Assembly (NCBI GenBank): GCA_903827345.1
Contig: CAIKID010000073.1
Span: 1-7,873, forward strand
DNA from: an uncultured Actinomycetes bacterium
GTDB taxonomy: Bacteria > Actinomycetota > Actinomycetes > Nanopelagicales > Nanopelagicaceae
DNA length: 7,873 bases
Reading direction: 5' to 3'
The translations under genes and the position numbers were made by a program. Positions 1 to 6,357 of this stretch are shown piece after piece (the stretch's first letter is position 1; every line of letters begins with the position of its first letter). The notes beneath the pieces were generated by a model. The model saw only the letters and a list, made by a program, of their open reading frames with translations. It did no database searches and was not told the origin of the DNA.

Positions 1-1430
1 ACATTAACCGTGTCTCCTACAGCCATCGGAGGAAGACGTTTGGATTCGTCATCGGCTTCCGGTGCGCCTTCTTCAAGGACATCTTCGTATGCCGCTAAGA
101 AACCAGGAAAGGTAAGGACAGAGCCATTTGCGCGGAAGTTCGCATTAGCACCGAGCTTTGTGGCGACTTCAAAGTCCACGCGCATCTGCATCTTCTTGGC
201 ATCGGCCATCTGTGAGGCAATTGTCCGCTTCCAGATTAAGTCATAAAGAGCGAACTCATCTCGGCTGAGTTCAGGAGCTAACTCACCTGGAGTTTTAAAT
301 GTGTCTCCGGCAGGACGGATCGCTTCATGTGCCTCTTGGGCATTCTTGGTCTTACCTTCATACACACGAGGGCTGGCTGGAATGTAATCCTTGCCGTACA
401 AAGATGCAGCTTGTGCTCGGGCAGTTGCAATCGCCGATTGGGAAAGTGTCACGGAATCGGTACGCATATATGTGATGTAACCGTTTTCGTAGAGTCGCTG
501 TGCAATGCGCATTGTTATCTGCGCGCCCCATCCCAGGCGTGAACCGGCATCTTGCTGCATCGTTGATGTTGTGAATGGCGCTTTAGGCCGCTCGGTCCGA
601 GGGGACTCTTCGGTGCTGATTACTTTGAGTTTTGTTCCGAGCAAACTCTGCGTTAATTCGTTGGCAGATGCTTCGTCCAGCAAAAGTATGTTGCCTAGGG
701 ACTTTTCTTTAAGACCGCCCGTCTCGTCAAAGTCATTCGTTGTAGCTACCCGTTTGCCGTCGAGAGAGATAAGGCGAGCAGTGAAGTTCTGATCGGTCTC
801 GGCTTTGAGATCCCACCAAGATGAAGATATGAATGCCATTCGCTCGCGTTCTCGCTCAACAATCAAACGAGTTGCAACCGATTGAACTCGACCGGCGCTA
901 ATCCGTGGCATGACTTTCTTCCAGAGGACCGGTGAGAGGCGATAGCCATATAAGCGATCAAGTACGCGGCGAGTTTCCTGAGCATCTACCAAGCGATAAT
1001 CGAGATCTCGGGTATTTTTAGCGGCCTCTTGGATCGCCTCTTTTGTGATCTCATGAAAGACCATGCGACTAATAGGAATCTTGGGACGTAAAACTTCTAT
1101 GAGGTGCCAAGCGATCGCTTCGCCTTCGCGGTCCTCATCGGTAGCCAGAATAAGTTCATCGGCGTTCTTCATAAGCGCTTTCAACTCGTTGACTTTGGCA
1201 CGCTTATCGGGATTTATGACATAAAGAGGGGCAAAATCCTCGGCAATATTTACACCCTCTTTAGCCCAAGCAATTTTTTTATATTCGGCTGGAATATCGG
1301 CAGCCCGTTGTGGTAGATCGCGAATGTGGCCCACTGAGGCTTCAACTACGTAGTCATCCCCTAGAAAGGCGCCAATTTTGCGCGCCTTTGCAGGGGACTC
1401 TACGATCACAAGCTTGATTCCCACATTCAT
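1..1430 (-). CDS. topA: DNA topoisomerase I (type IA), N-terminal part, cut by the window's left edge
   Basis: Type IA topoisomerase, which relaxes negatively supercoiled DNA by cutting one strand through a 5'-phosphotyrosine link. I translated the minus strand from ATG at 1430; 476 codons stay open to the left edge. The TOPRIM domain comes first: LVIVESPAKA holds the catalytic Glu (E11) and Lys (K15), and ATDEDREGEAIAWH holds the metal-binding acidic triad D98, D100, E102. The central domain has GRVQSVATRL and, near residues 318-325, ITYMRTDS with the active-site Tyr at 321 (Y319 in E. coli). EAHEAIRP follows. The C-terminal domains lie outside the window, so any zinc ribbon or basic tail cannot be judged. 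The start is uncertain: AGGAG at 1434-1438 is only 3 nt from this ATG but 9 nt from an in-frame GTG at 1424. It lies 40 bp downstream of hppA on the same strand, with no terminator between. Family assignment is secure. Confidence 0.97.
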   Translation of the reverse strand, partial: MNVGIKLVIVESPAKARKIGAFLGDDYVVEASVGHIRDLPQRAADIPAEYKKIAWAKEGVNIAEDFAPLYVINPDKRAKVNELKALMKNADELILATDEDREGEAIAWHLIEVLRPKIPISRMVFHEITKEAIQEAAKNTRDLDYRLVDAQETRRVLDRLYGYRLSPVLWKKVMPRISAGRVQSVATRLIVERERERMAFISSSWWDLKAETDQNFTARLISLDGKRVATTNDFDETGGLKEKSLGNILLLDEASANELTQSLLGTKLKVISTEESPRTERPKAPFTTSTMQQDAGSRLGWGAQITMRIAQRLYENGYITYMRTDSVTLSQSAIATARAQAASLYGKDYIPASPRVYEGKTKNAQEAHEAIRPAGDTFKTPGELAPELSRDEFALYDLIWKRTIASQMADAKKMQMRVDFEVATKLGANANFRANGSVLTFPGFLAAYEDVLEEGAPEADDESKRLPPMAVGDTVN

Positions 1431-1433
1431 CAA

Positions 1434-1438
1434 CTCCT
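1434..1438 (-). promoter_or_regulatory. Ribosome binding site of topA
   Basis: The minus strand reads AGGAG here. It is 3 nt from ATG at 1430 and 9 nt from an in-frame GTG at 1424, so spacing favours the GTG while codon preference favours the ATG. An in-frame TTG at 1433 abuts the site and is too close to be used. The choice changes the protein by two residues and no domain. Confidence 0.55.
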
Positions 1439-1470
1439 ATAGGGCCTAACAGCGGACGAGCTCAACCATG

Positions 1471-3729
1471 TTACGCGATGGCAGTAGAAGCTCTCCTGTT
1501 ACGCACGAGGGCGTAGATGATAACAAGAACAGCGACAAGAGCGATGAGTGCGCTCTCAAACTTGTGACCACCGAGTGAGAAGGAGACGATCGCTGGCGTA
1601 ATCAACAGTGCAACCAAGTTCATTACCTTAAGCAATGGGTTGATAGCAGGGCCTGCGGTATCTTTGAATGGATCTCCAACAGTGTCACCAACGATAGTGG
1701 CGTGATGTGAATCAGAGCCCTTACCACCATGGTGTCCATCTTCAACCATCTTCTTTGCGTTATCCCACGCACCACCTGAGTTGGCGAGGAAGACCGCCAT
1801 GAGAGTTCCGGTACCGATAGCACCAGCAAGGTAGGCACCAAGTGCACCAACACCAAGTCCGAAACCAACTGCGATAGGGGCCATAACAGCAAGTAGGCCC
1901 GGTGCAACAAGTTCACGCAGAGAATCACGGGTGCAAATATCTACAACGCGACCATATTCTGGCTTCTCAGTTCCATTCATGATTCCAGGATGTAAGCGGA
2001 ACTGTTCACGAACTTCGACAACTACAGCACCAGCAGCGCGCGAGACCGCGTTGATTGCTAGGCCAGAGAAGAGGAAGACAACTGATGCACCGATAATGAG
2101 ACCAACCAGATTGCGTGGGTTAGCAATATCTAAGATGCCTTGGAATTGCAGATTGAGATTTGCAGCTGTCTTGCCAGCATCGCTTACTGCTTTGAGAATC
2201 GCATTGGTAAATGCCCCAAAGAGTGCGGTAGCAGCAAGTACTGCAGTTGCGATTGCGATTCCTTTGGTAATTGCCTTTGTTGTATTACCGACGGCATCGA
2301 GAGATGTCAGAATTTGCCCGCCTTCTCCGTGGACATCGCCAGACATTTCAGCAATACCTTGTGCATTATCTGAAATAGGTCCGAAGGTATCCATTGCCAC
2401 GATTACACCGACGGTAGTCAAAAGACCAGTTCCAGCGAGCGCAATAGCGAAGAGACTCAAAACGATGGATCCGTGGCCGAGAATAAAGGCGCCAAATACT
2501 GCTGCGGCGATAAGAAGTGCGGAATACACAGCAGATTCAAAGCCGATTGCAATACCGGCCAAGATTACGGTTGCAGAGCCAGTATTTGACGATGCGGCAA
2601 CGTCATTAACGGGGCGGCGTCCAATCTCCGTGAAGAAACCAGTGAGGAGTTGAATTGCTGCGGCAAGAACGATTCCGATGAGAACTGCACCAAAGGTCAA
2701 GATACGTGGATTAACGTTACTTGCTGCATGAGAAGGATCTAAACCAGTAAGTAGTTTCATTGATCCTGGTAGGTATGTGAACGTTGCAAATCCGACGAGA
2801 ACAGCAGAGATAATCGCTGATAAGAAGAATGAGCGATTGATTGCCTGCATTGCAGATCGATCTGTTGGACGCAGTCGTGTAATAAAGATTCCGATAATGG
2901 CTGTGACGATTCCAATTGCAGGAACAATCAGTGGATAGATCAAACCAGCATCACCAAATCCGGCCTTACCAAGAATAAGAGCTGCAACTAATGTAACTGC
3001 ATAAGATTCAAAGAGATCAGCGGCCATTCCAGCACAGTCACCAACGTTGTCACCAACGTTGTCAGCAATGGTTGCTGCGTTACGAGGGTCATCTTCAGGA
3101 ATATTGTGTTCTACTTTTCCTACAAGATCTGCTCCGACATCGGCAGCCTTGGTAAAGATTCCGCCGCCAACGCGCATGAACATGGCAAGCATCGCAGCAC
3201 CAAAACCAAAGCCCTCCAGTACATCAGGGGCATTTTCGCGATAGATAATGACAACGAGTGAAGCTCCGAGAAGTCCAAGTCCAACAGTCGTCATTCCTAC
3301 GACGCCGCCGGTACGGAAAGCGATCTTCACAGCATTTGCTGCAGACCCTTGGCGAGCTGCTTCAGCTACCCGAACGTTAGCTCGCACTGCGAGCCACATA
3401 CCGTTATAACCGACGCCGGCGCTAAAGAGCGCTCCGAGTAAGAAGAAGATGGAGCGACCGATACGAATATCGGTATGCCCTGGTAGGGCGAAGAGGAGTA
3501 CAAAGACTATTCCCACGAATACTGAGAGCGTCTTAAATTGGCGATTGAGATATGCGGCGGCGCCCTCTTGCACAGCGGCTGCGATCTCCTTCATCTTTTC
3601 AGTACCGTCTGCTTGAGCCAATACCTGAGCGCGCAAGCCGTAAGCGATGGCTAGGGCTAAAAGGGAGACTCCAAGGACGATAAATACGTAGATCAGATTG
3701 GTTCCTGTGACTTGCACGGGTGTAGACAC
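1471..3729 (-). CDS. hppA: Membrane-bound proton-translocating pyrophosphatase, potassium-independent type
   Basis: Integral membrane enzyme of 752 residues that hydrolyses pyrophosphate and uses the energy to pump protons out of the cytoplasm. The length is normal for the family and the protein has about 16 hydrophobic segments. Family signatures are all present: DVGADLVGKVE at 197-207 (pyrophosphate and magnesium binding), DNVGDNVGDCAG at 223-234, DTFGPISDNAQGIAEM at 447-462, SGGAWDNAKK at 651-660 and GDTVGDPFKDTAGP at 681-694. GNTTKAIT at 481-488 carries Lys485 and Thr488. In this family the Lys/Thr pair marks potassium-independent enzymes, while potassium-dependent ones have Ala at the Lys position; proton rather than sodium pumping is inferred from that class. 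The start is GTG, chosen because GAGGAG lies 8 nt upstream and the divergent spacer begins just beyond. It precedes topA by 40 bp. It probably recycles pyrophosphate from nucleic acid and protein synthesis into ion gradient. Confidence 0.97.
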   Translation of the reverse strand: MSTPVQVTGTNLIYVFIVLGVSLLALAIAYGLRAQVLAQADGTEKMKEIAAAVQEGAAAYLNRQFKTLSVFVGIVFVLLFALPGHTDIRIGRSIFFLLGALFSAGVGYNGMWLAVRANVRVAEAARQGSAANAVKIAFRTGGVVGMTTVGLGLLGASLVVIIYRENAPDVLEGFGFGAAMLAMFMRVGGGIFTKAADVGADLVGKVEHNIPEDDPRNAATIADNVGDNVGDCAGMAADLFESYAVTLVAALILGKAGFGDAGLIYPLIVPAIGIVTAIIGIFITRLRPTDRSAMQAINRSFFLSAIISAVLVGFATFTYLPGSMKLLTGLDPSHAASNVNPRILTFGAVLIGIVLAAAIQLLTGFFTEIGRRPVNDVAASSNTGSATVILAGIAIGFESAVYSALLIAAAVFGAFILGHGSIVLSLFAIALAGTGLLTTVGVIVAMDTFGPISDNAQGIAEMSGDVHGEGGQILTSLDAVGNTTKAITKGIAIATAVLAATALFGAFTNAILKAVSDAGKTAANLNLQFQGILDIANPRNLVGLIIGASVVFLFSGLAINAVSRAAGAVVVEVREQFRLHPGIMNGTEKPEYGRVVDICTRDSLRELVAPGLLAVMAPIAVGFGLGVGALGAYLAGAIGTGTLMAVFLANSGGAWDNAKKMVEDGHHGGKGSDSHHATIVGDTVGDPFKDTAGPAINPLLKVMNLVALLITPAIVSFSLGGHKFESALIALVAVLVIIYALVRNRRASTAIA

Positions 3730-3737
3730 TATTTTGA

Positions 3738-3743
3738 CTCCTC
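3738..3743 (-). promoter_or_regulatory. Strong ribosome binding site of hppA
   Basis: The minus strand reads GAGGAG, 8 nt before the GTG at 3729. The strong match and near-ideal spacing decide in favour of this non-ATG start; there is no better in-frame ATG nearby. Confidence 0.8.
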
Positions 3744-3798
3744 GTTGAGTTGAAAGGCGCGGTACATATTTGGTTTAAGGGGAGCTAACGGGTGAAAG

Positions 3799-3827
3799 GT
3801 TACACATATATATAAGGACTATTACAA
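3799..3827 (-). promoter_or_regulatory. Candidate sigma-70-type promoter for hppA
   Basis: On the minus strand, TTGTAA (3827-3822, four of six matches to the -35 consensus) is followed after exactly 17 nt by TGTAAC (3804-3799, four of six matches to the -10 consensus). It would start transcription near 3792 and give a leader of about 63 nt carrying the GAGGAG site. Found by eye; the surrounding AT-richness makes chance matches likely. Confidence 0.3.
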
Positions 3828-3846
3828 ATTTACGAGATTTCCTCGG

Positions 3847-3852
3847 TATCCT
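3847..3852 (+). promoter_or_regulatory. Candidate -10 element giving a leaderless dedA transcript
   Basis: TATCCT fits the actinobacterial TANNNT -10 pattern and ends 9 nt before the dedA ATG. This would place the transcript start at or within a few bases of the start codon. No Shine-Dalgarno-like sequence precedes that ATG, which agrees with leaderless translation. No good -35 box is seen at 16-18 nt, so the call is tentative. Confidence 0.3.
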
Positions 3853-3861
3853 TAGCGCCCT

Positions 3862-4497
3862 ATGAGCTTCATAAGCGTGACCTCAGCCCTTAATTCCAAC
3901 TATTCGCTCGTCATAATCTTCGCCATCTTGGCGCTGGAGACCGGCCTGCCTCTGATTATTGGACTCCCTGGGGATACCTTGCTCATCACCGCGGGGCTCT
4001 TCGCCGCTGGCATCGGAAGCACGCACGGCCATCATCTCAATATCGCTCTCGTCGCCCTTGGGGCTCCCATATCGGCCATTATCGGCTCCCAATTCGGGCA
4101 TTGGCTCGGCTGGCACTATGGAATCAAGATTTTTAGCAAACCCGATTCGAAGTTCTTTGATCCAGGGAAGATTAAGTCTGCCGAAAAATATATCGTCAAG
4201 TATGGTCGGGGTCGCGCCATCGTCTTGGGCCGGTTCATCCCCGTCATCCGTGGACTTATAAATCCACTCTCCGGAATTATTCGGGTTCCCTTTAAGACCT
4301 TTGCTTTTTGGAATGTCTTTGGTGCGCTGATCTGGACCCAGGTACTTATTTGGGGTGCCTATGCAGCCGGAAACACATTTGCTAACACAATCTCAAAGTA
4401 CATAACTGACATCATTTTGGTGATCGCTGGAATTACCGTGCTACCTCTGGGGTGGGAAATTTTTAAAGAGTGGCGCAGTCGCAAGCACCTCTCTTAA
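3862..4497 (+). CDS. DedA-family (SNARE-associated / VTT domain) inner membrane protein
   Basis: Integral membrane protein of 211 residues, normal for the DedA family. Members are linked to membrane homeostasis and envelope-stress tolerance, and several are proposed proton-dependent transporters or flippases, for example of undecaprenyl phosphate. The family layout is visible: a re-entrant-type hydrophobic segment with E26 and GLPGDTLL at 34-41 (D38), a small-residue-rich helix ending in GHWLGWHYG (79-87), then LGRFIPVIRGLINPLSG (122-138), FWNVFGALIW (149-158) and a C-terminal membrane helix near 182-200 with a basic tail. The E26/D38 pair and the R124/R130 pair have the same spacing as residues reported essential in E. 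coli YqjA (E39/D51 and R130/R136). It is the only plus-strand gene, divergent from hppA and ending one base from pyrE. It has no visible ribosome binding site, and the first two thirds favour C-ending codons more than the neighbours do. The exact substrate cannot be told. Confidence 0.92.
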   Translation: MSFISVTSALNSNYSLVIIFAILALETGLPLIIGLPGDTLLITAGLFAAGIGSTHGHHLNIALVALGAPISAIIGSQFGHWLGWHYGIKIFSKPDSKFFDPGKIKSAEKYIVKYGRGRAIVLGRFIPVIRGLINPLSGIIRVPFKTFAFWNVFGALIWTQVLIWGAYAAGNTFANTISKYITDIILVIAGITVLPLGWEIFKEWRSRKHLS

Positions 4498-4498
4498 A

Positions 4499-5032
4499 TT
4501 ACAAACCTAGATCGGCTAATTGAAATGCTGCGCGATATTCCAGTCCAGCAGCAAGCACTGTAGGTGCCGCTCCGCGTTCCACAATAACTGCAACTCCAAC
4601 AACGATTGCACCAGCTTCTCTTAGCGCCTCAACTGCGGTGAGAACTGATCCGCCAGTGGTCGATGTATCTTCAACTGCTAGAACGCGCTTACCTACAACA
4701 TCAGGGCCTTCGATGCGACGCTGTAATCCATGAGCCTTCTCTGCTTTGCGAACTACGAAGGAATCTAGTTTGCGTCCTTGTTGACCCGCAACATGCATCA
4801 TGGCTGTTGCAACCGGATCTGCTCCAAGGGTTAAACCGCCGACCGCCTCATAATCCCAATCTTTTGTCAGTTCGAGCATCACCTCTCCGACAAGTGGCGC
4901 AGCAATTGAATCAAGAGTTATGCGTCGTAAATCCACGTAATAGTCTGCTTCCTTTCCGGAAGAGAGAATGACCTTTCCGTGAACAACGGCCTTATTAAGG
5001 ATCTCTTGCTTGAGCGCTTCGTGTGATGTCAT
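4499..5032 (-). CDS. pyrE: Orotate phosphoribosyltransferase
   Basis: Cytoplasmic enzyme that joins orotate and PRPP to give orotidine 5'-monophosphate and pyrophosphate, the fifth step of de novo pyrimidine synthesis. The 177 residues are a normal length for the short bacterial form. The PRPP-binding loop is VLAVEDTSTTGGS at 117-129, with the acidic pair E121-D122. The flexible catalytic loop is VRKAEKAHGLQRRIEG at about 94-109, with K96, K99 and H101; in this family the loop acts in the neighbouring subunit of a dimer. GLTLGADPVA at 66-75 also fits the fold. AGGG lies 7 nt before the ATG. The start is 13 bp after the hspR stop on the same strand, so co-transcription with the dnaK operon is likely. 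The gene is convergent with dedA. The pyrophosphate it makes is a substrate of the type used by HppA, though that link is general metabolism, not proof of coupling. Confidence 0.96.
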   Translation of the reverse strand: MTSHEALKQEILNKAVVHGKVILSSGKEADYYVDLRRITLDSIAAPLVGEVMLELTKDWDYEAVGGLTLGADPVATAMMHVAGQQGRKLDSFVVRKAEKAHGLQRRIEGPDVVGKRVLAVEDTSTTGGSVLTAVEALREAGAIVVGVAVIVERGAAPTVLAAGLEYRAAFQLADLGL

Positions 5033-5045
5033 GGTGAAACCCTAT

Positions 5046-5423
5046 CTACTCTTCTTTGTAAATGATCACACTCTGCCCAGTGCGCTTAGCAATCACCTTA
5101 GTTTTATCAGTTGCCATCAGAACATCAACTTCTGTGCGCAACTTTGCTACTTCGAGGGCCATATTGGCCACCGCCGACTCCAGCTCCATAATCCGCTTGA
5201 TTCCCGCCAAATTAATGCCGTCCCCAACTAGGCGTTGGATATTTCGAAGTGAAGCGATGTCACGGAGTGAGTAGCGGCGCCCTCTTCCAGATGCGCGTCC
5301 GGGTGAGACTAGGCCAATCCGGTCATATTGGCGGAGAGTTTGCGGGTGCATTCCAGACAACTCAGCAGCGATAGAAATTACATAAACTGCTTGGTCATCG
5401 CCTGGTTGTGAATCGAGATTCAT
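5046..5423 (-). CDS. hspR: HspR, MerR-family heat-shock repressor
   Basis: DNA-binding repressor of 125 residues. In Streptomyces and Mycobacterium, HspR binds inverted repeats called HAIR upstream of dnaK and clpB, and DnaK acts as its co-repressor, giving feedback on chaperone levels. An N-terminal MerR winged helix-turn-helix spans about residues 13-52: VYVISIAAELSGMHPQTL leads into RQYDRIGLVSP and a basic wing, GRGRRYS at 46-52. GINLAGIKRIME at 69-80, typical of HspR, leads into a short coiled-coil stretch to about residue 102. There is no effector-binding domain as in drug- or metal-sensing MerR proteins. A purine-rich AGAGAGG sits about 8 nt before the ATG. The start overlaps the dnaJ stop as ATGA, so translation is probably coupled. 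The expected HAIR site upstream of dnaK lies beyond the right edge and cannot be checked here. Confidence 0.94.
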   Translation of the reverse strand: MNLDSQPGDDQAVYVISIAAELSGMHPQTLRQYDRIGLVSPGRASGRGRRYSLRDIASLRNIQRLVGDGINLAGIKRIMELESAVANMALEVAKLRTEVDVLMATDKTKVIAKRTGQSVIIYKEE

Positions 5424-6334
5424 GCGCCTGCCCTCTCTTTGAGGTCTTTACGAGGTGATTCCGCTTCTGTTAATTCTGCAAATTCTTGAAGCGCACTCTT
5501 AGCCTTGCTATCAAGGCGTTGTGGGACATGCACTTCCACTGTAATTATCAGGTCACCGGTTTGAAAATCTTTCGCTACGCCGCGACCTTTAATCCGCAAT
5601 ACTTTTCCATTTTGCGTACCAGGGGCAAGCCTGACTGTCACATCTTCGCCACTAAGAGTTGGAACTGCGATATCCGCGCCGAGAGCTGCTTCGGTGAAAG
5701 TCACGGGTAATGTCATCGCAAGATTGTTTCCATCTCGTATGAATACAGGATGCTTGGTGACGTGGATAATAATGAAAAGATCGCCAGGTCCAACTGAACT
5801 GGACGCTCCACGTCCTTTAAGTTTGATCTTGGCGCCATCTTTAATCCCAGCAGGTACTCGGGTAGTAATCGTCTGATCATTTACCCGCAAATTAATTTCT
5901 CGGCCGAAGATTGCATCGCGAAATGAAATTGTCGTTTCGGTTTGTAAGTCTTGACCTTTTCTGGGAGCACGATTGCCACCGCCGAAAAGGGTAGAAAAAA
6001 TGTCATTTTGCGAGCCGCCACCAAAGATATCCTCAAAATTGCCGCCGCCGAAACCGCCAGATTGAGATTGTTGACCGCCGCGTGGCATGCGCCCAGATGT
6101 AAATGCTTCGCGCATCTCTTGGTATTCAGCACGTTTCTTCTCATCTGAAAGAATTTCATAAGCCTCAGATACCTCTTTAAAACGATCTTCTAACTTCTTA
6201 TCACCTTTGGTTTTATCCGGGTGGAAGTCTTTAGCCAGCTTGCGATAGGCCTTCTTAATTGCCGTGGCATCATCACTTTTTGAAACGCCAAGGATCTTGT
6301 AGAGGTCCTTCTCGTACAGATCCTTGGCGGCCAT
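5420..6334 (-). CDS. dnaJ: DnaJ-type co-chaperone lacking the zinc-finger domain (class B / type II)
   Basis: J-domain co-chaperone of 304 residues that delivers substrates to DnaK and stimulates its ATPase. The J-domain covers residues 6-74, with the HPD motif at 38-40. A Gly/Phe-rich linker spans about 86-122, including the segments EDIFGGG and STLFGGG. The C-terminal substrate-binding domains run from about 126 to 275 (GQDLQTETTISF, VPAGIKDG, HVTKHPVFIRDG, FTEAALGADIAVPTL). The four CxxCxGxG zinc-finger repeats of classical DnaJ are absent: INLRV at 147-151 runs within a few residues into TTRVPAGI at 157-164. I see no cysteine in the whole protein. This explains the length, well short of the roughly 370-400 residues usual for zinc-finger DnaJ. 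The reading frame is intact, so this is the CbpA-like architecture and not a broken gene. It starts 23 bp after grpE and overlaps hspR by 4 bp. Its ribosome binding site is weak. Confidence 0.95.
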   Translation of the reverse strand: MAAKDLYEKDLYKILGVSKSDDATAIKKAYRKLAKDFHPDKTKGDKKLEDRFKEVSEAYEILSDEKKRAEYQEMREAFTSGRMPRGGQQSQSGGFGGGNFEDIFGGGSQNDIFSTLFGGGNRAPRKGQDLQTETTISFRDAIFGREINLRVNDQTITTRVPAGIKDGAKIKLKGRGASSSVGPGDLFIIIHVTKHPVFIRDGNNLAMTLPVTFTEAALGADIAVPTLSGEDVTVRLAPGTQNGKVLRIKGRGVAKDFQTGDLIITVEVHVPQRLDSKAKSALQEFAELTEAESPRKDLKERAGA

Positions 6335-6357
6335 TTACTTCAACTACTCTCTACCTG

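Larger units (their letters stand above)
3730..3861. promoter_or_regulatory. Divergent hppA/dedA intergenic region
   Basis: This 132-bp spacer separates two divergent genes and is the longest non-coding stretch here, so it should hold promoters in both directions. Its centre is AT-rich (alternating TA run at about 3806-3815) between more mixed flanks. I see no clear operator palindrome, riboswitch fold or small ORF in it. Confidence 0.7.

Noticed and set aside
327..1316. Plus-strand open frames opposite topA
   Set aside because: All lie antisense to a clear topoisomerase reading frame with intact catalytic motifs. None has a recognisable domain or ribosome site.
1931..2653. A 240-codon open frame on the plus strand opposite hppA
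   Set aside because: It lies entirely antisense to a well-conserved gene, its protein is a compositionally biased Ala/Pro/Ile/Arg string with no recognisable motif, and it arises from codon bias on the other strand.
3037..3060. Perfect tandem 12-bp repeat (GTCACCAACGTT twice)
   Set aside because: It encodes the conserved DNVGDNVGD motif of membrane pyrophosphatases, so the repeat is explained by the protein.
3801..3816. Alternating TA run as an origin or DnaA-type unwinding element
   Set aside because: It is only about 10 bp long, no DnaA boxes were seen around it, and it sits in a divergent promoter region where AT-richness is expected.
5975..6090. Runs of GCCGCC-like triplets resembling a microsatellite
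   Set aside because: They encode the Gly/Phe-rich linker of DnaJ, which is naturally repetitive.
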